Shown here: positions 15,566 through 25,014 of the stretch, in pieces
Numbering within the stretch: position 1 is the stretch's first letter
Layout: every line of letters begins with the position of its first letter
Source: an uncultured Synergistales bacterium
Lineage (GTDB): Bacteria; Synergistota; Synergistia; Synergistales; Aminobacteriaceae
Length of the DNA: 64,000 bases
Assembly: GCA_905234075.1 (NCBI GenBank)
Contig: CAJOGI010000002.1
Location: forward strand, 78,993 to 142,992
Direction: 5' to 3'
Program-made: the position numbers and the translations under genes
The notes under the pieces: model-generated
What the model was told of the DNA's origin: nothing
Databases searched by the model: none
The model's input: the letters and a program-made list of their open reading frames with translations, nothing else

Positions 15566-17245
15566 ATGGCATTTACAGTCTGCGTATTAACGCCGGCAGC
15601 TAAAAGAGATACTTACGTCGCAAGCTACATAGCAGGAGAAACTCCCGTAACGGGCCACGATGTTATGAGCGAAATGATAACGAAGCACGACATGCCTCAG
15701 CGGAGAGTTATAGCATGGTTCGTGAATAATTATACCCGTCCGCTTGACTGGATCGTTGACGAGGACGCAACAGTCGAATTTATACCGACAACTTCTCCGA
15801 CGGGACAAAGAATTTATAAAAGGTCTTTAGGTTTTATTTTAACGATAGCGTGTGCGCGTGTACTTGGCAAGAAAGCAATCTTGCGCCACTCGATCGCCGA
15901 GAGCAATTACTGGGAATTTGAGGACAGAGCAGTAACTCAAACCGACATAGATAAAATAAAACTCGAAATGAATGAAATAATCCGGCGCGATTCGCCCATA
16001 GTCCGGGAAATTTTAACGATAGACAAGGCTCGGAGAGTTTTTCAGCGTCAGGGCGAGCCCGAAATAGCAGAGCTTTTTGTCCGCGCTAATCTTGACCCCG
16101 TTGAAGTCTACCGCTGCGGAGAACGCTACGGATATTTTTGCGGCGGGCCTCTGGCTTCATCGACAGGAATTTTGAGAATGTTCGACATAATTTTATACGA
16201 GCAGGGAATGTTATTAAGATTTCCTAATCCTGACGCACCCGAAGAAATTCCTGAATTAAAACTTGAGCCTTCAATGGGAAAAATATTTTTTGACTATGCC
16301 CACTGGCTTCAAGTTCTTGACTTAAATTACTTAAATAAACTTCATCACAGAGTTACTGAAGGAAGAATACAGGAGCTTATATTAATTGCCGAAGCTTTTC
16401 ACTCGCAGAGACTTGGAAATATTGCCGAAGACATAGCCTCGCGGTCTGTTAATTTCGTAACGATTGCAGGGCCTTCGGGGTCGGGCAAGACAACTTTTTC
16501 AGAAAGATTAAAAGTTCAGTTAATGGTCTGCGGAAAAACGCCGGTAACTTTGCCGCTTGATAATTATTTCAAAGAACGCGAGGACTCTCCGAGAGACGAA
16601 ACCGGCGAATACGATTACGAACGCCTTGACGCGCTCGACTTGGATCTGCTCGAAGATAATTTAGTCAGAATGTTGGCCGGCGAAGAAGTTATCACTCCCG
16701 TTTATAATTTCATAAAGGGCATGAAAGAACCGGGCAAAGTCATAAAATTAAAGCCCTCCGACGTTCTCATAATGGAGGGTATTCACGGACTTAATGACAG
16801 GATTTTAGCAATGCTCCCGGAAGACAAACGCTACGGAATTTTTGTTTCGCCCTTGACGGGAATTTGCATTGACCCTCACAACAGGACAAGCACCGGCGAC
16901 AATAGATTACTGCGCAGAATAATCCGCGATTACAGAACGAGAGGCAAGAGTGCGCAGGTAACTTTAGAAGTTTATCCGAAAGTCATAAGGGGCGCGAAAA
17001 AATATATTTTCCCCTACAGAAGCAGAGCCAACGCGATTTTTAATTCAGCACTGCCGTACGAACTCGGAGTCTTGAAACCTTACGTCGAGCCTTTATTACA
17101 TACTGTCGATGAAAATTCTTCGGTCTTCAGCGAGGCTTTGAGGCTGTTAAATATTCTGCGCTTCGTCCCGGCTTTGAACAATGACGGCATACCTAATAAT
17201 TCAGTCATTCGCGAGTTCATCGGCGGAAGCTGTCTTGACGTTTAG
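15566..17245 (+). CDS. udk: Nucleoside (uridine) kinase with N-terminal ThrRS-like domains
   Basis: This 559-residue protein has a TGS-like and ThrRS second-additional-domain-like N-terminal half (about 1-280, with HSIAESNYWEFEDRAVTQ and ERYGYFCGGPLASSTG) and a C-terminal phosphoribulokinase/uridine kinase domain. The kinase half has Walker A AGPSGSGKTTFSERL (about 304), a DNYFKERED motif and VLIMEGIHGLND (about 398). This fusion is known in Thermotoga and Firmicutes as a nucleoside kinase. It likely phosphorylates uridine/cytidine in salvage. A Shine-Dalgarno AAGGAG precedes the ATG. The TAG stop sits in a short degenerate repeat-like stretch (GTTTAGGACTTAGGA). Confidence 0.9.
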   Translation: MAFTVCVLTPAAKRDTYVASYIAGETPVTGHDVMSEMITKHDMPQRRVIAWFVNNYTRPLDWIVDEDATVEFIPTTSPTGQRIYKRSLGFILTIACARVLGKKAILRHSIAESNYWEFEDRAVTQTDIDKIKLEMNEIIRRDSPIVREILTIDKARRVFQRQGEPEIAELFVRANLDPVEVYRCGERYGYFCGGPLASSTGILRMFDIILYEQGMLLRFPNPDAPEEIPELKLEPSMGKIFFDYAHWLQVLDLNYLNKLHHRVTEGRIQELILIAEAFHSQRLGNIAEDIASRSVNFVTIAGPSGSGKTTFSERLKVQLMVCGKTPVTLPLDNYFKEREDSPRDETGEYDYERLDALDLDLLEDNLVRMLAGEEVITPVYNFIKGMKEPGKVIKLKPSDVLIMEGIHGLNDRILAMLPEDKRYGIFVSPLTGICIDPHNRTSTGDNRLLRRIIRDYRTRGKSAQVTLEVYPKVIRGAKKYIFPYRSRANAIFNSALPYELGVLKPYVEPLLHTVDENSSVFSEALRLLNILRFVPALNNDGIPNNSVIREFIGGSCLDV

Positions 17246-17262
17246 GACTTAGGAATTTTACA

Positions 17263-17290
17263 TTGACTTTCCATAATTCTAAACTAAAAT
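17263..17290 (+). promoter_or_regulatory. Sigma-70-type promoter for the solute-binding-protein gene
   Basis: TTGACT (17263-17268), a 16-base spacer and TAAAAT (17285-17290) fit the housekeeping consensus well. The position is about 40 bases before the ATG at 17332. Confidence 0.65.
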
Positions 17291-17331
17291 AAACAGAACG
17301 AATTTTTTTCAGAAAGGTGAGATTCAATATT

Positions 17332-18261
17332 ATGGTAACTAAAAAAACTTTTCGCTTTGTTGTTGCGATGTTGATGCTCTGCGCGTTAATGTCTTCAGGG
17401 GCTTATGCGGCATTGGCACCAAGAGCAATTCACGGCGGCGTTTTAGGCTATCTTGGGACAACTGAAGACGAATTTCAGGCTGCCGTTGATAATTTCAGCA
17501 GAATGTTGCCTGCGTTCTCTTTCGGCTTAAATAATAGTCCCTTAGCTCAGGAGTTCGTAGAATTTTTAATAGCGTTCAGAGATCATCGCCACGTTATTCA
17601 TTTTTATGATAATTTAACTTCAATGTTAATGGCTCTTAACTCCGGGCGCGTTGATGAAATTTCATTGCCTGAAAGCACGGCAAGATACGTTATGAGGAGC
17701 GACCCTGCTTACAGGATAATTTTTACGATTCGTATGCCCTCAGCAATTTCTTTCGGTTTCCGCGCTGAAGACACGGGGCTTTGCGGAGATTTCAACAAAG
17801 TTATCGAAGCCATGAAAGAGGACGGAACTTTGAAAGCCCTTGAGGAAAAATACATCAAGGACGCTTCTGAAAATCCTGAGGCCGTCGCCTTTGAAAATTT
17901 CGGCGAGGACGCAGGAAAAATAACAATCGCTATTACCGGCGACATGCCTCCGATCGATTTCGTAGCTGAAGACGGAAAACCTGCAGGCTATAACACCGCC
18001 GTATTATCTGAAATAGGCAAGAGGCTGAAGAAAAACATTAACGTTATAAACATCGAGGCCGGTGCGCGTTCATCAGCTCTCGTTTCAGGAAAAGCCGACG
18101 TAATTTTCTGGTATCGTTCGACAAAGGGAATGGACATTCCTGAAGAAACCGGCTTCAAGGGAGAAAATCCTCTTAACGCCGCAATAAAAGACTCTACAGA
18201 GGGCGTTATTCTTTCAACTCCTTATTACGAGTGGGAAAGAACTTTAATGCTCACGAAATAA
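17332..18261 (+). CDS. Periplasmic solute-binding protein, family 3-like
   Basis: From ATG 17332 (preceded by AAAGGTGA) the product has 309 residues with a signal peptide (MVTKKTFRFVVAMLMLCALM, cleavage after SSGAYA). An in-frame GTG at 17317 is less likely because it overlaps the ribosome-binding site. The body shows amino-acid-binding-protein motifs: MLMALNSGRVDEISLPESTA, VIEAMKEDGTLKALEEKYI and ITGDMPPIDFVAEDGKPAGYNTAVLSEIGKRL. Their order suggests a degenerate first half followed by a typical start-like second half. No transporter genes are adjacent, so the ligand and partner are unknown. A terminator follows. Confidence 0.8.
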   Translation: MVTKKTFRFVVAMLMLCALMSSGAYAALAPRAIHGGVLGYLGTTEDEFQAAVDNFSRMLPAFSFGLNNSPLAQEFVEFLIAFRDHRHVIHFYDNLTSMLMALNSGRVDEISLPESTARYVMRSDPAYRIIFTIRMPSAISFGFRAEDTGLCGDFNKVIEAMKEDGTLKALEEKYIKDASENPEAVAFENFGEDAGKITIAITGDMPPIDFVAEDGKPAGYNTAVLSEIGKRLKKNINVINIEAGARSSALVSGKADVIFWYRSTKGMDIPEETGFKGENPLNAAIKDSTEGVILSTPYYEWERTLMLTK

Positions 18262-18285
18262 TTTAGCGCATTGAAAATTAATTTT

Positions 18286-18322
18286 AGCGGTGTCGTTTTT
18301 TAGCGGCACTGCTATTTTTTTT
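18286..18322 (+). terminator. Rho-independent terminator after the solute-binding-protein gene
   Basis: AGCGGTGTCG (18286-18295) pairs with CGGCACTGCT (18304-18313) over 10 bp including two G-U pairs, followed by ATTTTTTTT. Confidence 0.88.
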
Positions 18323-18361
18323 GTAATATAATAAATTTTATTCTTTAGGGAGTGAATTTTT

Positions 18362-19306
18362 ATGGATATTGAATATTTACTTTTTCTTCAAAATTTCAGA
18401 AACAGCATTAACGACGCTTTGACGCCGTTTATGGAGGCCATTTCGTTTTTCGCTATCAACTATATAATTCTTTTGCCTGCGTTTCTTTACTGGTGCATTG
18501 ATAAAAGAAAAGGTCTTTTTGTTTTTTTTGCGATGAAAATAAGCCATTTAATTAACGCAGTGGTAAAACTTACGGCCTGCGTGTACCGTCCTTGGATTAG
18601 GGACGCGAGAGTCCTTCCGGCCGGAAATGCAATAGAGACGGCGACGGGCTATTCATTCCCCAGCGGTCATACTATGATGTTAGTTCCCATTTACGGAAGT
18701 TTAGCGATCTTCACAAAAAAAAGAAAGCTGCTTTGCTCTTTATTTATTTTCGCGGCAGTGCTCACAATGTTCTCAAGAAATTATCTCGGAGTTCATACGC
18801 CGCAGGACGTTCTAGTCGGCTGTGTGCTGGGAATTTTGGCAATTTACATTACGAGCCGCGTATTCAAATATATTGAGGCTTACCCTGAAAAAGAAAATAA
18901 AGTCATGGCAGTAATATTTATTTTAGCCCTCGCAGGCTTGCTCTATGTTAATTTGAAGTCCTACCCGATGGATTACGTCAACGGAAAATTATTAGTTGAC
19001 CCGAATAAAATGACGGTAGACGCATGGGGCGACATAGGCGGCTTGATGGCTTTAATCGTTATGTGCTACATAGAAAAACGCTTCGTGAAATTTTCCGTAA
19101 CCGGTTTGAACCCAAAAGGCGTTATGCTCGGCTTAATAGGCTTAATTCCTTTGGCCTTCATGATTTACGGGCTGAAGCCGATAATCGTCAGCTTCACGGG
19201 AGCGCATTTAGGCCGCATGATTTATGAGACCATGCTGACATTTTATATCATTGTGCTGTGGCCGGCAGTGTTGAAAATGTTTGCAGGGGGAAAAGAAAAA
19301 GTATGA
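18362..19306 (+). CDS. PAP2-family membrane phosphatase, copy 1
   Basis: This 314-residue protein with several membrane helices carries the three PAP2 motifs: KLTACVYRPW (KxxxxxxRP, about 68), YSFPSGHTMM (PSGH, about 98) and SRNYLGVHTPQDVLVG (SRxxxxxHxxxD, about 139). These enzymes dephosphorylate lipid phosphates such as phosphatidate or undecaprenyl diphosphate. The C-terminal 140 residues form an extra membrane module containing LKSYPMDYVNGKLLVDP. A close paralogue lies at 45022-45963. Shine-Dalgarno AGGGAG precedes the ATG. Substrate is not determinable from sequence. Confidence 0.85.
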   Translation: MDIEYLLFLQNFRNSINDALTPFMEAISFFAINYIILLPAFLYWCIDKRKGLFVFFAMKISHLINAVVKLTACVYRPWIRDARVLPAGNAIETATGYSFPSGHTMMLVPIYGSLAIFTKKRKLLCSLFIFAAVLTMFSRNYLGVHTPQDVLVGCVLGILAIYITSRVFKYIEAYPEKENKVMAVIFILALAGLLYVNLKSYPMDYVNGKLLVDPNKMTVDAWGDIGGLMALIVMCYIEKRFVKFSVTGLNPKGVMLGLIGLIPLAFMIYGLKPIIVSFTGAHLGRMIYETMLTFYIIVLWPAVLKMFAGGKEKV

Positions 19307-19428
19307 TATTATACGGAAAAGCGCAGCTCGTTTCCTTCCCATAACGGCAGGAATATTCTTGCGGCTTATTGATAATAGATAATACATAGACTAAAAATAA
19401 ATCTTCGTGCGAAGGAGCAATAAAAATT

Positions 19429-21357
19429 TTGGAAAATAATTATATTATAGAGTCAGAAATAGCCGTACTTTTTTTAAGCGTAATTCTTTGCGTATATCTT
19501 CAGCTGATTTATTCCGGAACTTCATCAGAAAAGCGCGGTCTGCTGCGTTATTGTTACATGGCAGCTTTCAGCGGCGTTGTCGATGTAGTTTATTCAATAG
19601 TTATGGCAGCGAACGGCGGCTATTCGCTGGAAATAAAATATTTATGCTCGCTCGCGTGGCAGATTTCAAACTGCGGAGTTTACTTTATGTTCATGCGCTA
19701 CATTGCAGGCTTCGGCATGAACACTCCGTCAAAAAGAAAAATGCTTTACGCTCAGAATATCGCACTCGGAATTTATTTTTATCTTCAATTAATAGGACTT
19801 TTCACCGGCGCAAATCTTTCAATTTCTCCCGACCGCTCTGGGCTTTCAACAGGTGCCTTATATGATCTCCTCAGCAAGGGTTTTTTAGCAATATGGTCCG
19901 CGTGGACATGGAGCGAGCTTTACATATACCGCAGAGCCTTCACAAACGGTCAGATGTGGGCCTTAGTCATAAATCTGATCGTGTCGTGGGGCATTCAATT
20001 TGCGCAGTCTCAATTCTTCCCGGAAATTCCTGTTAATTTCATAATAATTTCGGTTAATTTATATTATTACTTCTTCCTTCTTGAGACACCGGCTTACAGA
20101 GAACTTGAAAAAACCCTATCGAGGCTCCGCAAGGCTAAAGAAATCGCCGACGAGGCCAACGAGACAGCTATAGCGGCTGACGCGGCGAAGAGCGAATTTT
20201 TAGCTAACATGTCCCACGAAATCCGAACGCCTCTGACAACGATTTTAGGAATGGACGAGGTAATTTTGCGTAAATACGAGGCCGGCCCGATTTATGAATA
20301 CGCAAGAGACATTCAAAGCGCGGGAAATACTTTGCTTCACATTATCAACGACATTTTAGACTTTTCAAAAATTGAATCCGGGCAGCTTGAATTAGCTTCA
20401 AGAAATTATGATTTAGGGCAAGTCCTCAGAGACGTGGACAACATGGTAAAAATCAGAGCTGAGCAAAAAGGTCTGAAGTATATAACACAGATTGACGACT
20501 CTTTGCCGGATGAACTCTTCGGCGACAGAATACGAGTTCATCAGATAATGGTAAATATTCTCAACAACGCCGTAAAATATACTAAAAAAGGCAGCGTAAA
20601 ATTTGTTTTAACCGGCGTAAGAGGCGATGACCCTTCATCAATCGTTCTGCATATCACCGTAACTGATACGGGGATCGGCATTCATGCGGAGGATATTCCG
20701 AAATTATTTAAGTCGTTCAGCAGAATTGATGCAAAAGAAACGCACAATATAGAGGGCACCGGACTCGGCCTCGCGATAACGGGGCGGCTTATCGAGCTCA
20801 TGGGCGGAAGCGTTGAGGTAACTTCTACTTACGGCAGCGGCTCGACTTTCCATGTTGTAATTCCGCAGAAGATAGTAGGCTCAAAAACTATTAGGGACTA
20901 CGAGCTTGAAGCCACTCACAAAAAGAAAGAGGCGCGGAAAATCTTAAAAGCACCCAACGCGCACGTTCTAATCGTTGATGACAACGACATGAACAGAATA
21001 GTCCTGCGGTCATTAATGAAAGAAACTGAAGTAAAAATCGATGATGCTGAGGGCGGTGAGCAGTGTCTTGAAAAGATAAAGAAAAATTCATACGACGTAA
21101 TTTTAATGGATTACATGATGCCGAGAATGGACGGCAAAGAGACATTAGCTCACATAAAGGAAATGCCCGACGCTCCCGGAGCAAAAGCGAAAATTATCGT
21201 CTGCACCGCAAACGCGCTTGTTGGTGTGAGGGCTGAATTATTGTCAGCAGGTTTTGATGATTTTCTCAGTAAGCCCGTGAACGGCGCGGAGCTTGAAGAA
21301 ATGCTAACAAAATATATTCCTCCCGAAAAAATTACTCAAGGGGGGGGGTACAGATAG
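19429..21357 (+). CDS. Hybrid sensor histidine kinase with C-terminal receiver, copy 1
   Basis: The TTG start is chosen because AAGGAG lies 11 bases upstream. The 642-residue product has an N-terminal multi-helix membrane sensor (about 1-215, roughly seven helices), a coiled linker, HisKA with the phospho-acceptor in MSHEIRTPL (His263), HATPase_c with N box NILNNAVKYT, DTGIGI and GTGLGL, and a receiver domain with VDDND, phospho-acceptor Asp561 in LMDYMMPRMDG, and the SKP lysine. It is a complete phosphorelay input protein. Its TAG stop directly abuts the ATG of the next kinase (same length, same architecture), so the two are a tandem duplication. Confidence 0.92.
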   Translation: MENNYIIESEIAVLFLSVILCVYLQLIYSGTSSEKRGLLRYCYMAAFSGVVDVVYSIVMAANGGYSLEIKYLCSLAWQISNCGVYFMFMRYIAGFGMNTPSKRKMLYAQNIALGIYFYLQLIGLFTGANLSISPDRSGLSTGALYDLLSKGFLAIWSAWTWSELYIYRRAFTNGQMWALVINLIVSWGIQFAQSQFFPEIPVNFIIISVNLYYYFFLLETPAYRELEKTLSRLRKAKEIADEANETAIAADAAKSEFLANMSHEIRTPLTTILGMDEVILRKYEAGPIYEYARDIQSAGNTLLHIINDILDFSKIESGQLELASRNYDLGQVLRDVDNMVKIRAEQKGLKYITQIDDSLPDELFGDRIRVHQIMVNILNNAVKYTKKGSVKFVLTGVRGDDPSSIVLHITVTDTGIGIHAEDIPKLFKSFSRIDAKETHNIEGTGLGLAITGRLIELMGGSVEVTSTYGSGSTFHVVIPQKIVGSKTIRDYELEATHKKKEARKILKAPNAHVLIVDDNDMNRIVLRSLMKETEVKIDDAEGGEQCLEKIKKNSYDVILMDYMMPRMDGKETLAHIKEMPDAPGAKAKIIVCTANALVGVRAELLSAGFDDFLSKPVNGAELEEMLTKYIPPEKITQGGGYR

Positions 21358-23286
21358 ATGCTGACATACGGATATAACGTGTGGATAGAAGCCACAGTAA
21401 TTCCGTTTCTAGGAATTTTAGCGGCTTTTCTATACATTCGTTACGGCACAAAAGCTGAAGTAAATAAACGTTTTAGGCTTTTGGCTTTTTCGACGTTCGC
21501 AGCAGCTTTTTTGGAGGTTGCCTCAACGCTTTTAGTCGATGGCTGGGGACATCGGCACGCTGTAAATTTAGCCGTCAGGACGATTTATTATGCGGCTGTA
21601 AATTTCAATGCTTATCATTTAATGCGCTATGTTGAAGCCTTTGTGAGAGTTGAAGATAAAAAATTTGACTCTTTCAATAAAGTTTTGATTATCTCAAGCC
21701 TTGTAATGTTAGCGTTAAATTTAGTGCCGGGTATATCAGGATTTTTCTTTGTAATATCGAGCGAAGGCGGCTTGTCTCGCGGAGCATATAATACTTTGTG
21801 GAGAAGTGTTTATGTTTTGTATTTTGTAGCGATGGCTTTATGGCTTCAAGTTACTCATAGGCAGTATTACACAGAAAAATCGCAGTATATAGTATTAAAT
21901 TCTCTCGTTGCTCTTTTAATATTAGCGAACGTTGTGCAGTATCTTTTTGTAAGGACAGTTTTATTCAGTTACGCTGTCGCTTGCGTGGTGTTATTCGTAA
22001 CGTTTTTTTACTACGAAGCTCCTGCCTACCGTCAAATGAATACAGTTGAAAAAGAACTTGAGGACGCAAGAATTTTAGTTGAGCGTTCAACAAGGATTAC
22101 TAACGCCGCGAACAGGGCAAAGAGCGATTTTCTTGCAAACACATCTCACGAAATAAGGACACCGATGAACGCCATTTTAGGCATGAACGAGATGATATTG
22201 AAGGAGAGCAAAGACCCTGAAATTCATCAGGCAGCCTTAGATATTCGCAGAGCAGGCAATCATTTGCTGTCAATCATCAATAATATTTTAGATATTTCAA
22301 AAATAGAGTCCGGCAAAATGGAGCTTTACAGGACAGATTATCATCTTTGGCATTTACTGCGCGACATTGAAGAGAGCCATTTTGAGGCCATTCACGATAA
22401 AAAAATTGAATTTATCCTTGACGTTGATAAAAATTTGCCGGAGCATTTATATGGCGATGAAGACAGGCTGCGTCAAGTTATAGATAATCTTATTGAAAAT
22501 GCCGTAAAATATACAAATAAAGGCAAAATTATTTTAAGTGTCAAAGGCAATGCCGAAAGCCATTCGCGTGTGAAATTAATAATAGCTGTAAAAGATACCG
22601 GGATAGGCATAAAGCAGGAAGACATAGGCAAATTATTTGTATCTTTTGAGCGCGTAAATTTGAGCGAGACGCAGAATATTCAAGGTGCCGGTCTTGGTCT
22701 TACGCTTATAAAATATTTAATGGAGCTGATGGGCGGAAAGATAACGGCTGAAAGCGAATACGGCAAGGGAAGCACTTTCACTGTAGAGCTGCCGCAGTTG
22801 CTAGCTCAGGAGGGTTTTCAGGGCAGCATAAAAGAATACGAAGCCATGTTGGCTCATGAACACGAAAAATCACGCAGCGACGACCGTCCTTTTACATGTC
22901 CTAACGCAAAAATATTGGTAGTTGATGACACGCCGGTTAATCTTGTTGTTGCAAGGGGAATGCTGAAAGATTTTAAGGCATATGTACAAACGGCTGAAAG
23001 CGGCAAAGAATGTTTAGAACTGCTAAAAAATAATGCTTACGACATTGTATTTTTAGATCACAAAATGCCCGAAATGGACGGAATAGAAACACTAAACGCC
23101 GCAAGAGAAATTGACGGCCCTTCGAGGCTTGCTAAATACATAGCTCTTACAGCAAATTCTGGAGCGGGCTTGAGAGAAGAATATATTTCGCTGGGTTTCA
23201 GCGACTATTTACCAAAACCTATAAAATCTGACGCAATGAGAAAAATCCTAGCCGAGTATTTACCTGAAAATCTGAAAATAAGATGA
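21358..23286 (+). CDS. Hybrid sensor histidine kinase with C-terminal receiver, copy 2
   Basis: This is a 642-residue paralogue of the preceding gene with the same plan: about seven N-terminal membrane helices, HisKA with NTSHEIRTPM (His264), N box NLIENAVKYT, DTGIGI, GAGLGL, and a receiver domain with phospho-acceptor Asp567 in VFLDHKMPEMDG and PKPI. Catalytic residues are intact. The ATG immediately follows the stop of copy 1 with no gap; the upstream GGGGGGGG run may act as ribosome-binding site or a slippage-prone tract. Sensory domains differ more than the kinase cores, implying different signals feeding related outputs. No DNA-binding response regulator is adjacent. Confidence 0.92.
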   Translation: MLTYGYNVWIEATVIPFLGILAAFLYIRYGTKAEVNKRFRLLAFSTFAAAFLEVASTLLVDGWGHRHAVNLAVRTIYYAAVNFNAYHLMRYVEAFVRVEDKKFDSFNKVLIISSLVMLALNLVPGISGFFFVISSEGGLSRGAYNTLWRSVYVLYFVAMALWLQVTHRQYYTEKSQYIVLNSLVALLILANVVQYLFVRTVLFSYAVACVVLFVTFFYYEAPAYRQMNTVEKELEDARILVERSTRITNAANRAKSDFLANTSHEIRTPMNAILGMNEMILKESKDPEIHQAALDIRRAGNHLLSIINNILDISKIESGKMELYRTDYHLWHLLRDIEESHFEAIHDKKIEFILDVDKNLPEHLYGDEDRLRQVIDNLIENAVKYTNKGKIILSVKGNAESHSRVKLIIAVKDTGIGIKQEDIGKLFVSFERVNLSETQNIQGAGLGLTLIKYLMELMGGKITAESEYGKGSTFTVELPQLLAQEGFQGSIKEYEAMLAHEHEKSRSDDRPFTCPNAKILVVDDTPVNLVVARGMLKDFKAYVQTAESGKECLELLKNNAYDIVFLDHKMPEMDGIETLNAAREIDGPSRLAKYIALTANSGAGLREEYISLGFSDYLPKPIKSDAMRKILAEYLPENLKIR

Positions 23287-23346
23287 GAAAAATTACTGAT
23301 ACTGATGGGAAATTTTTATTTTTTCACGAAAGGAAAAAAGTTTCAT

Positions 23347-25008
23347 ATGTTCAATGAAAATAATTGTATAACACTTGATAAAATCTCCGTGAACATGCCC
23401 GGCGCACTGCTTGTCTATAAAGCCAATGAAACTGAAGATATTATCTTTGCAAGCGAAGAAATTTCAGAAATTTTTGAATGCAGTTCCGTTCAGGATTTTA
23501 TAAAATTCACCGGCGGAAGTTTCATAACGATAGTTTATCCTGAAGATATTGACGAAGTTGAAAGCATAATCAAAAAACAAATTCAAAGCTCCAACGGTTA
23601 TGACTACGTAACTTACAGGATAATCACTAAAAACGGCAACATCAAAAAAATTGAAGACTGGGGACATCTTGTCCATGATGAAGACCTCGGAGATTTATTT
23701 TATGTTTATCTTCATGACATGGTTTTACGTGAAAACCTCACGGAAATTTCCGGCAGAACAAGCCTTCCTGAGCCTCATGCAAACATGATAGACGAGCTGA
23801 CCGGCCTTGTTAATATGAAAGCGTTTAGGCTGCAGGCTCCTGATAAAATACGGGATTTTTTCAAGCGCGGCGGCCAGCCCCACTGCGTTTACTTCAACAT
23901 CAGAAACTTTCATACTTACAACGAAACATACGGACTTACGGGCGGAGACAGAATGTTGAAATCAATCGCAAGAATTTTGCAGGAGACTTTTCCGTTTGGG
24001 TTAGTGTCCCGTTTTGGCGAGGATCATTTTGTAGTTATAGCCGTGCAGGACGATTTGCTCGAACGCATAAACCGCATGAGCATAAGGGTTAATAATATCA
24101 GGCGCGGCGTTGTTGTTGAGATAAAGGCCGGAATTTATACAATAAAAGATAAAAGCCTTGATATAAGCGTCATTTGCGATTGTGCAAAACTTGCATGTGA
24201 TAATATCAAACATGATTACGGGACTGTAGCGCGATTTTATGACGGGAAAATGGACGAACAGGCACATTTGCAGGAATATATCGTAAGCACGTTTCAGCAG
24301 GCTATCGATGAAGGAAGAATTAAAGTATATCTTCAGCCTGTTATCGATGTTAAGACGGGCAAAACGGCCTCAGCGGAGGCTCTGACACGGTGGGAAGACC
24401 CAAAATACGGTCAATTTTCTCCGTTAAATTATATTTTTGTGCTTGAGGAGCAGCACTTAATTCACAGGCTCGACAGTTACGTAATCAACAAAGTCTGTGA
24501 AGAATTAAAGCGGCAAAAAGATAACGGGAAAGAAGTTGTGCCGGTGTCGCTAAATCTTTCGCGCTTAGACTTTGAATTAACTGATGTTGTGAAAGTTATC
24601 GAAGATGCCGTAGAAAAAAACGGAATATCGCACAATATGTTGAGGTTTGAATTAACTGAAAGCCTAATCGCTGTTGACATGGACGCAATGAAGCACGAGG
24701 CCGACAGATTAAGGGCACACGGCTTTAACGTATGGATGGACGCTTTTGGGGCAGGATATTCTTCATTGAAAGTTCTCAAGGATTTTTCACTGGACGGCCT
24801 GAAAATCGACATGGACATGATAAAATCAGTCGATAACAAACGCGCAAATATAATTATTTCTGCAGTAATAGAGATGGCAAAAAAATTGGGCATACCAGCA
24901 CTTTCAAAAGGCGTTGAGACGCAAGAACAGCTAGATTTTCTAAAGAGTGTCGGCTGTGATTTAGCACAGGGATTTTTATTCGGACGGCCTGAACCTATAC
25001 AAAAATAA
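23347..25008 (+). CDS. PAS-GGDEF-EAL protein with degenerate catalytic motifs
   Basis: ATG 23347 is preferred because AAAGGA lies about 12 bases upstream; an in-frame ATG at 23305 has no ribosome-binding site. The 553-residue product has a PAS-like N-terminal domain (about 15-130), a GGDEF-like domain in which the signature reads GEDHF (SRFGEDHF), and an EAL domain with SAEALTRW, SLNLSRL, ELTES and LKIDMD retained. The DDFGTG loop is DAFGAG and the EGVE motif is KGVE, so two metal-binding residues are lost. I infer loss of cyclase activity and probably of c-di-GMP hydrolysis, leaving a sensor or regulatory role. It follows the two hybrid kinases in the same direction. Confidence 0.88.
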   Translation: MFNENNCITLDKISVNMPGALLVYKANETEDIIFASEEISEIFECSSVQDFIKFTGGSFITIVYPEDIDEVESIIKKQIQSSNGYDYVTYRIITKNGNIKKIEDWGHLVHDEDLGDLFYVYLHDMVLRENLTEISGRTSLPEPHANMIDELTGLVNMKAFRLQAPDKIRDFFKRGGQPHCVYFNIRNFHTYNETYGLTGGDRMLKSIARILQETFPFGLVSRFGEDHFVVIAVQDDLLERINRMSIRVNNIRRGVVVEIKAGIYTIKDKSLDISVICDCAKLACDNIKHDYGTVARFYDGKMDEQAHLQEYIVSTFQQAIDEGRIKVYLQPVIDVKTGKTASAEALTRWEDPKYGQFSPLNYIFVLEEQHLIHRLDSYVINKVCEELKRQKDNGKEVVPVSLNLSRLDFELTDVVKVIEDAVEKNGISHNMLRFELTESLIAVDMDAMKHEADRLRAHGFNVWMDAFGAGYSSLKVLKDFSLDGLKIDMDMIKSVDNKRANIIISAVIEMAKKLGIPALSKGVETQEQLDFLKSVGCDLAQGFLFGRPEPIQK

Positions 25009-25014
25009 ATAAAG

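Noticed and set aside
24001..24267. Open minus-strand frames opposite the GGDEF-EAL, polA and citF genes
   Set aside because: They lie entirely antisense to well-supported genes, lack ribosome-binding sites and have no recognisable motifs.
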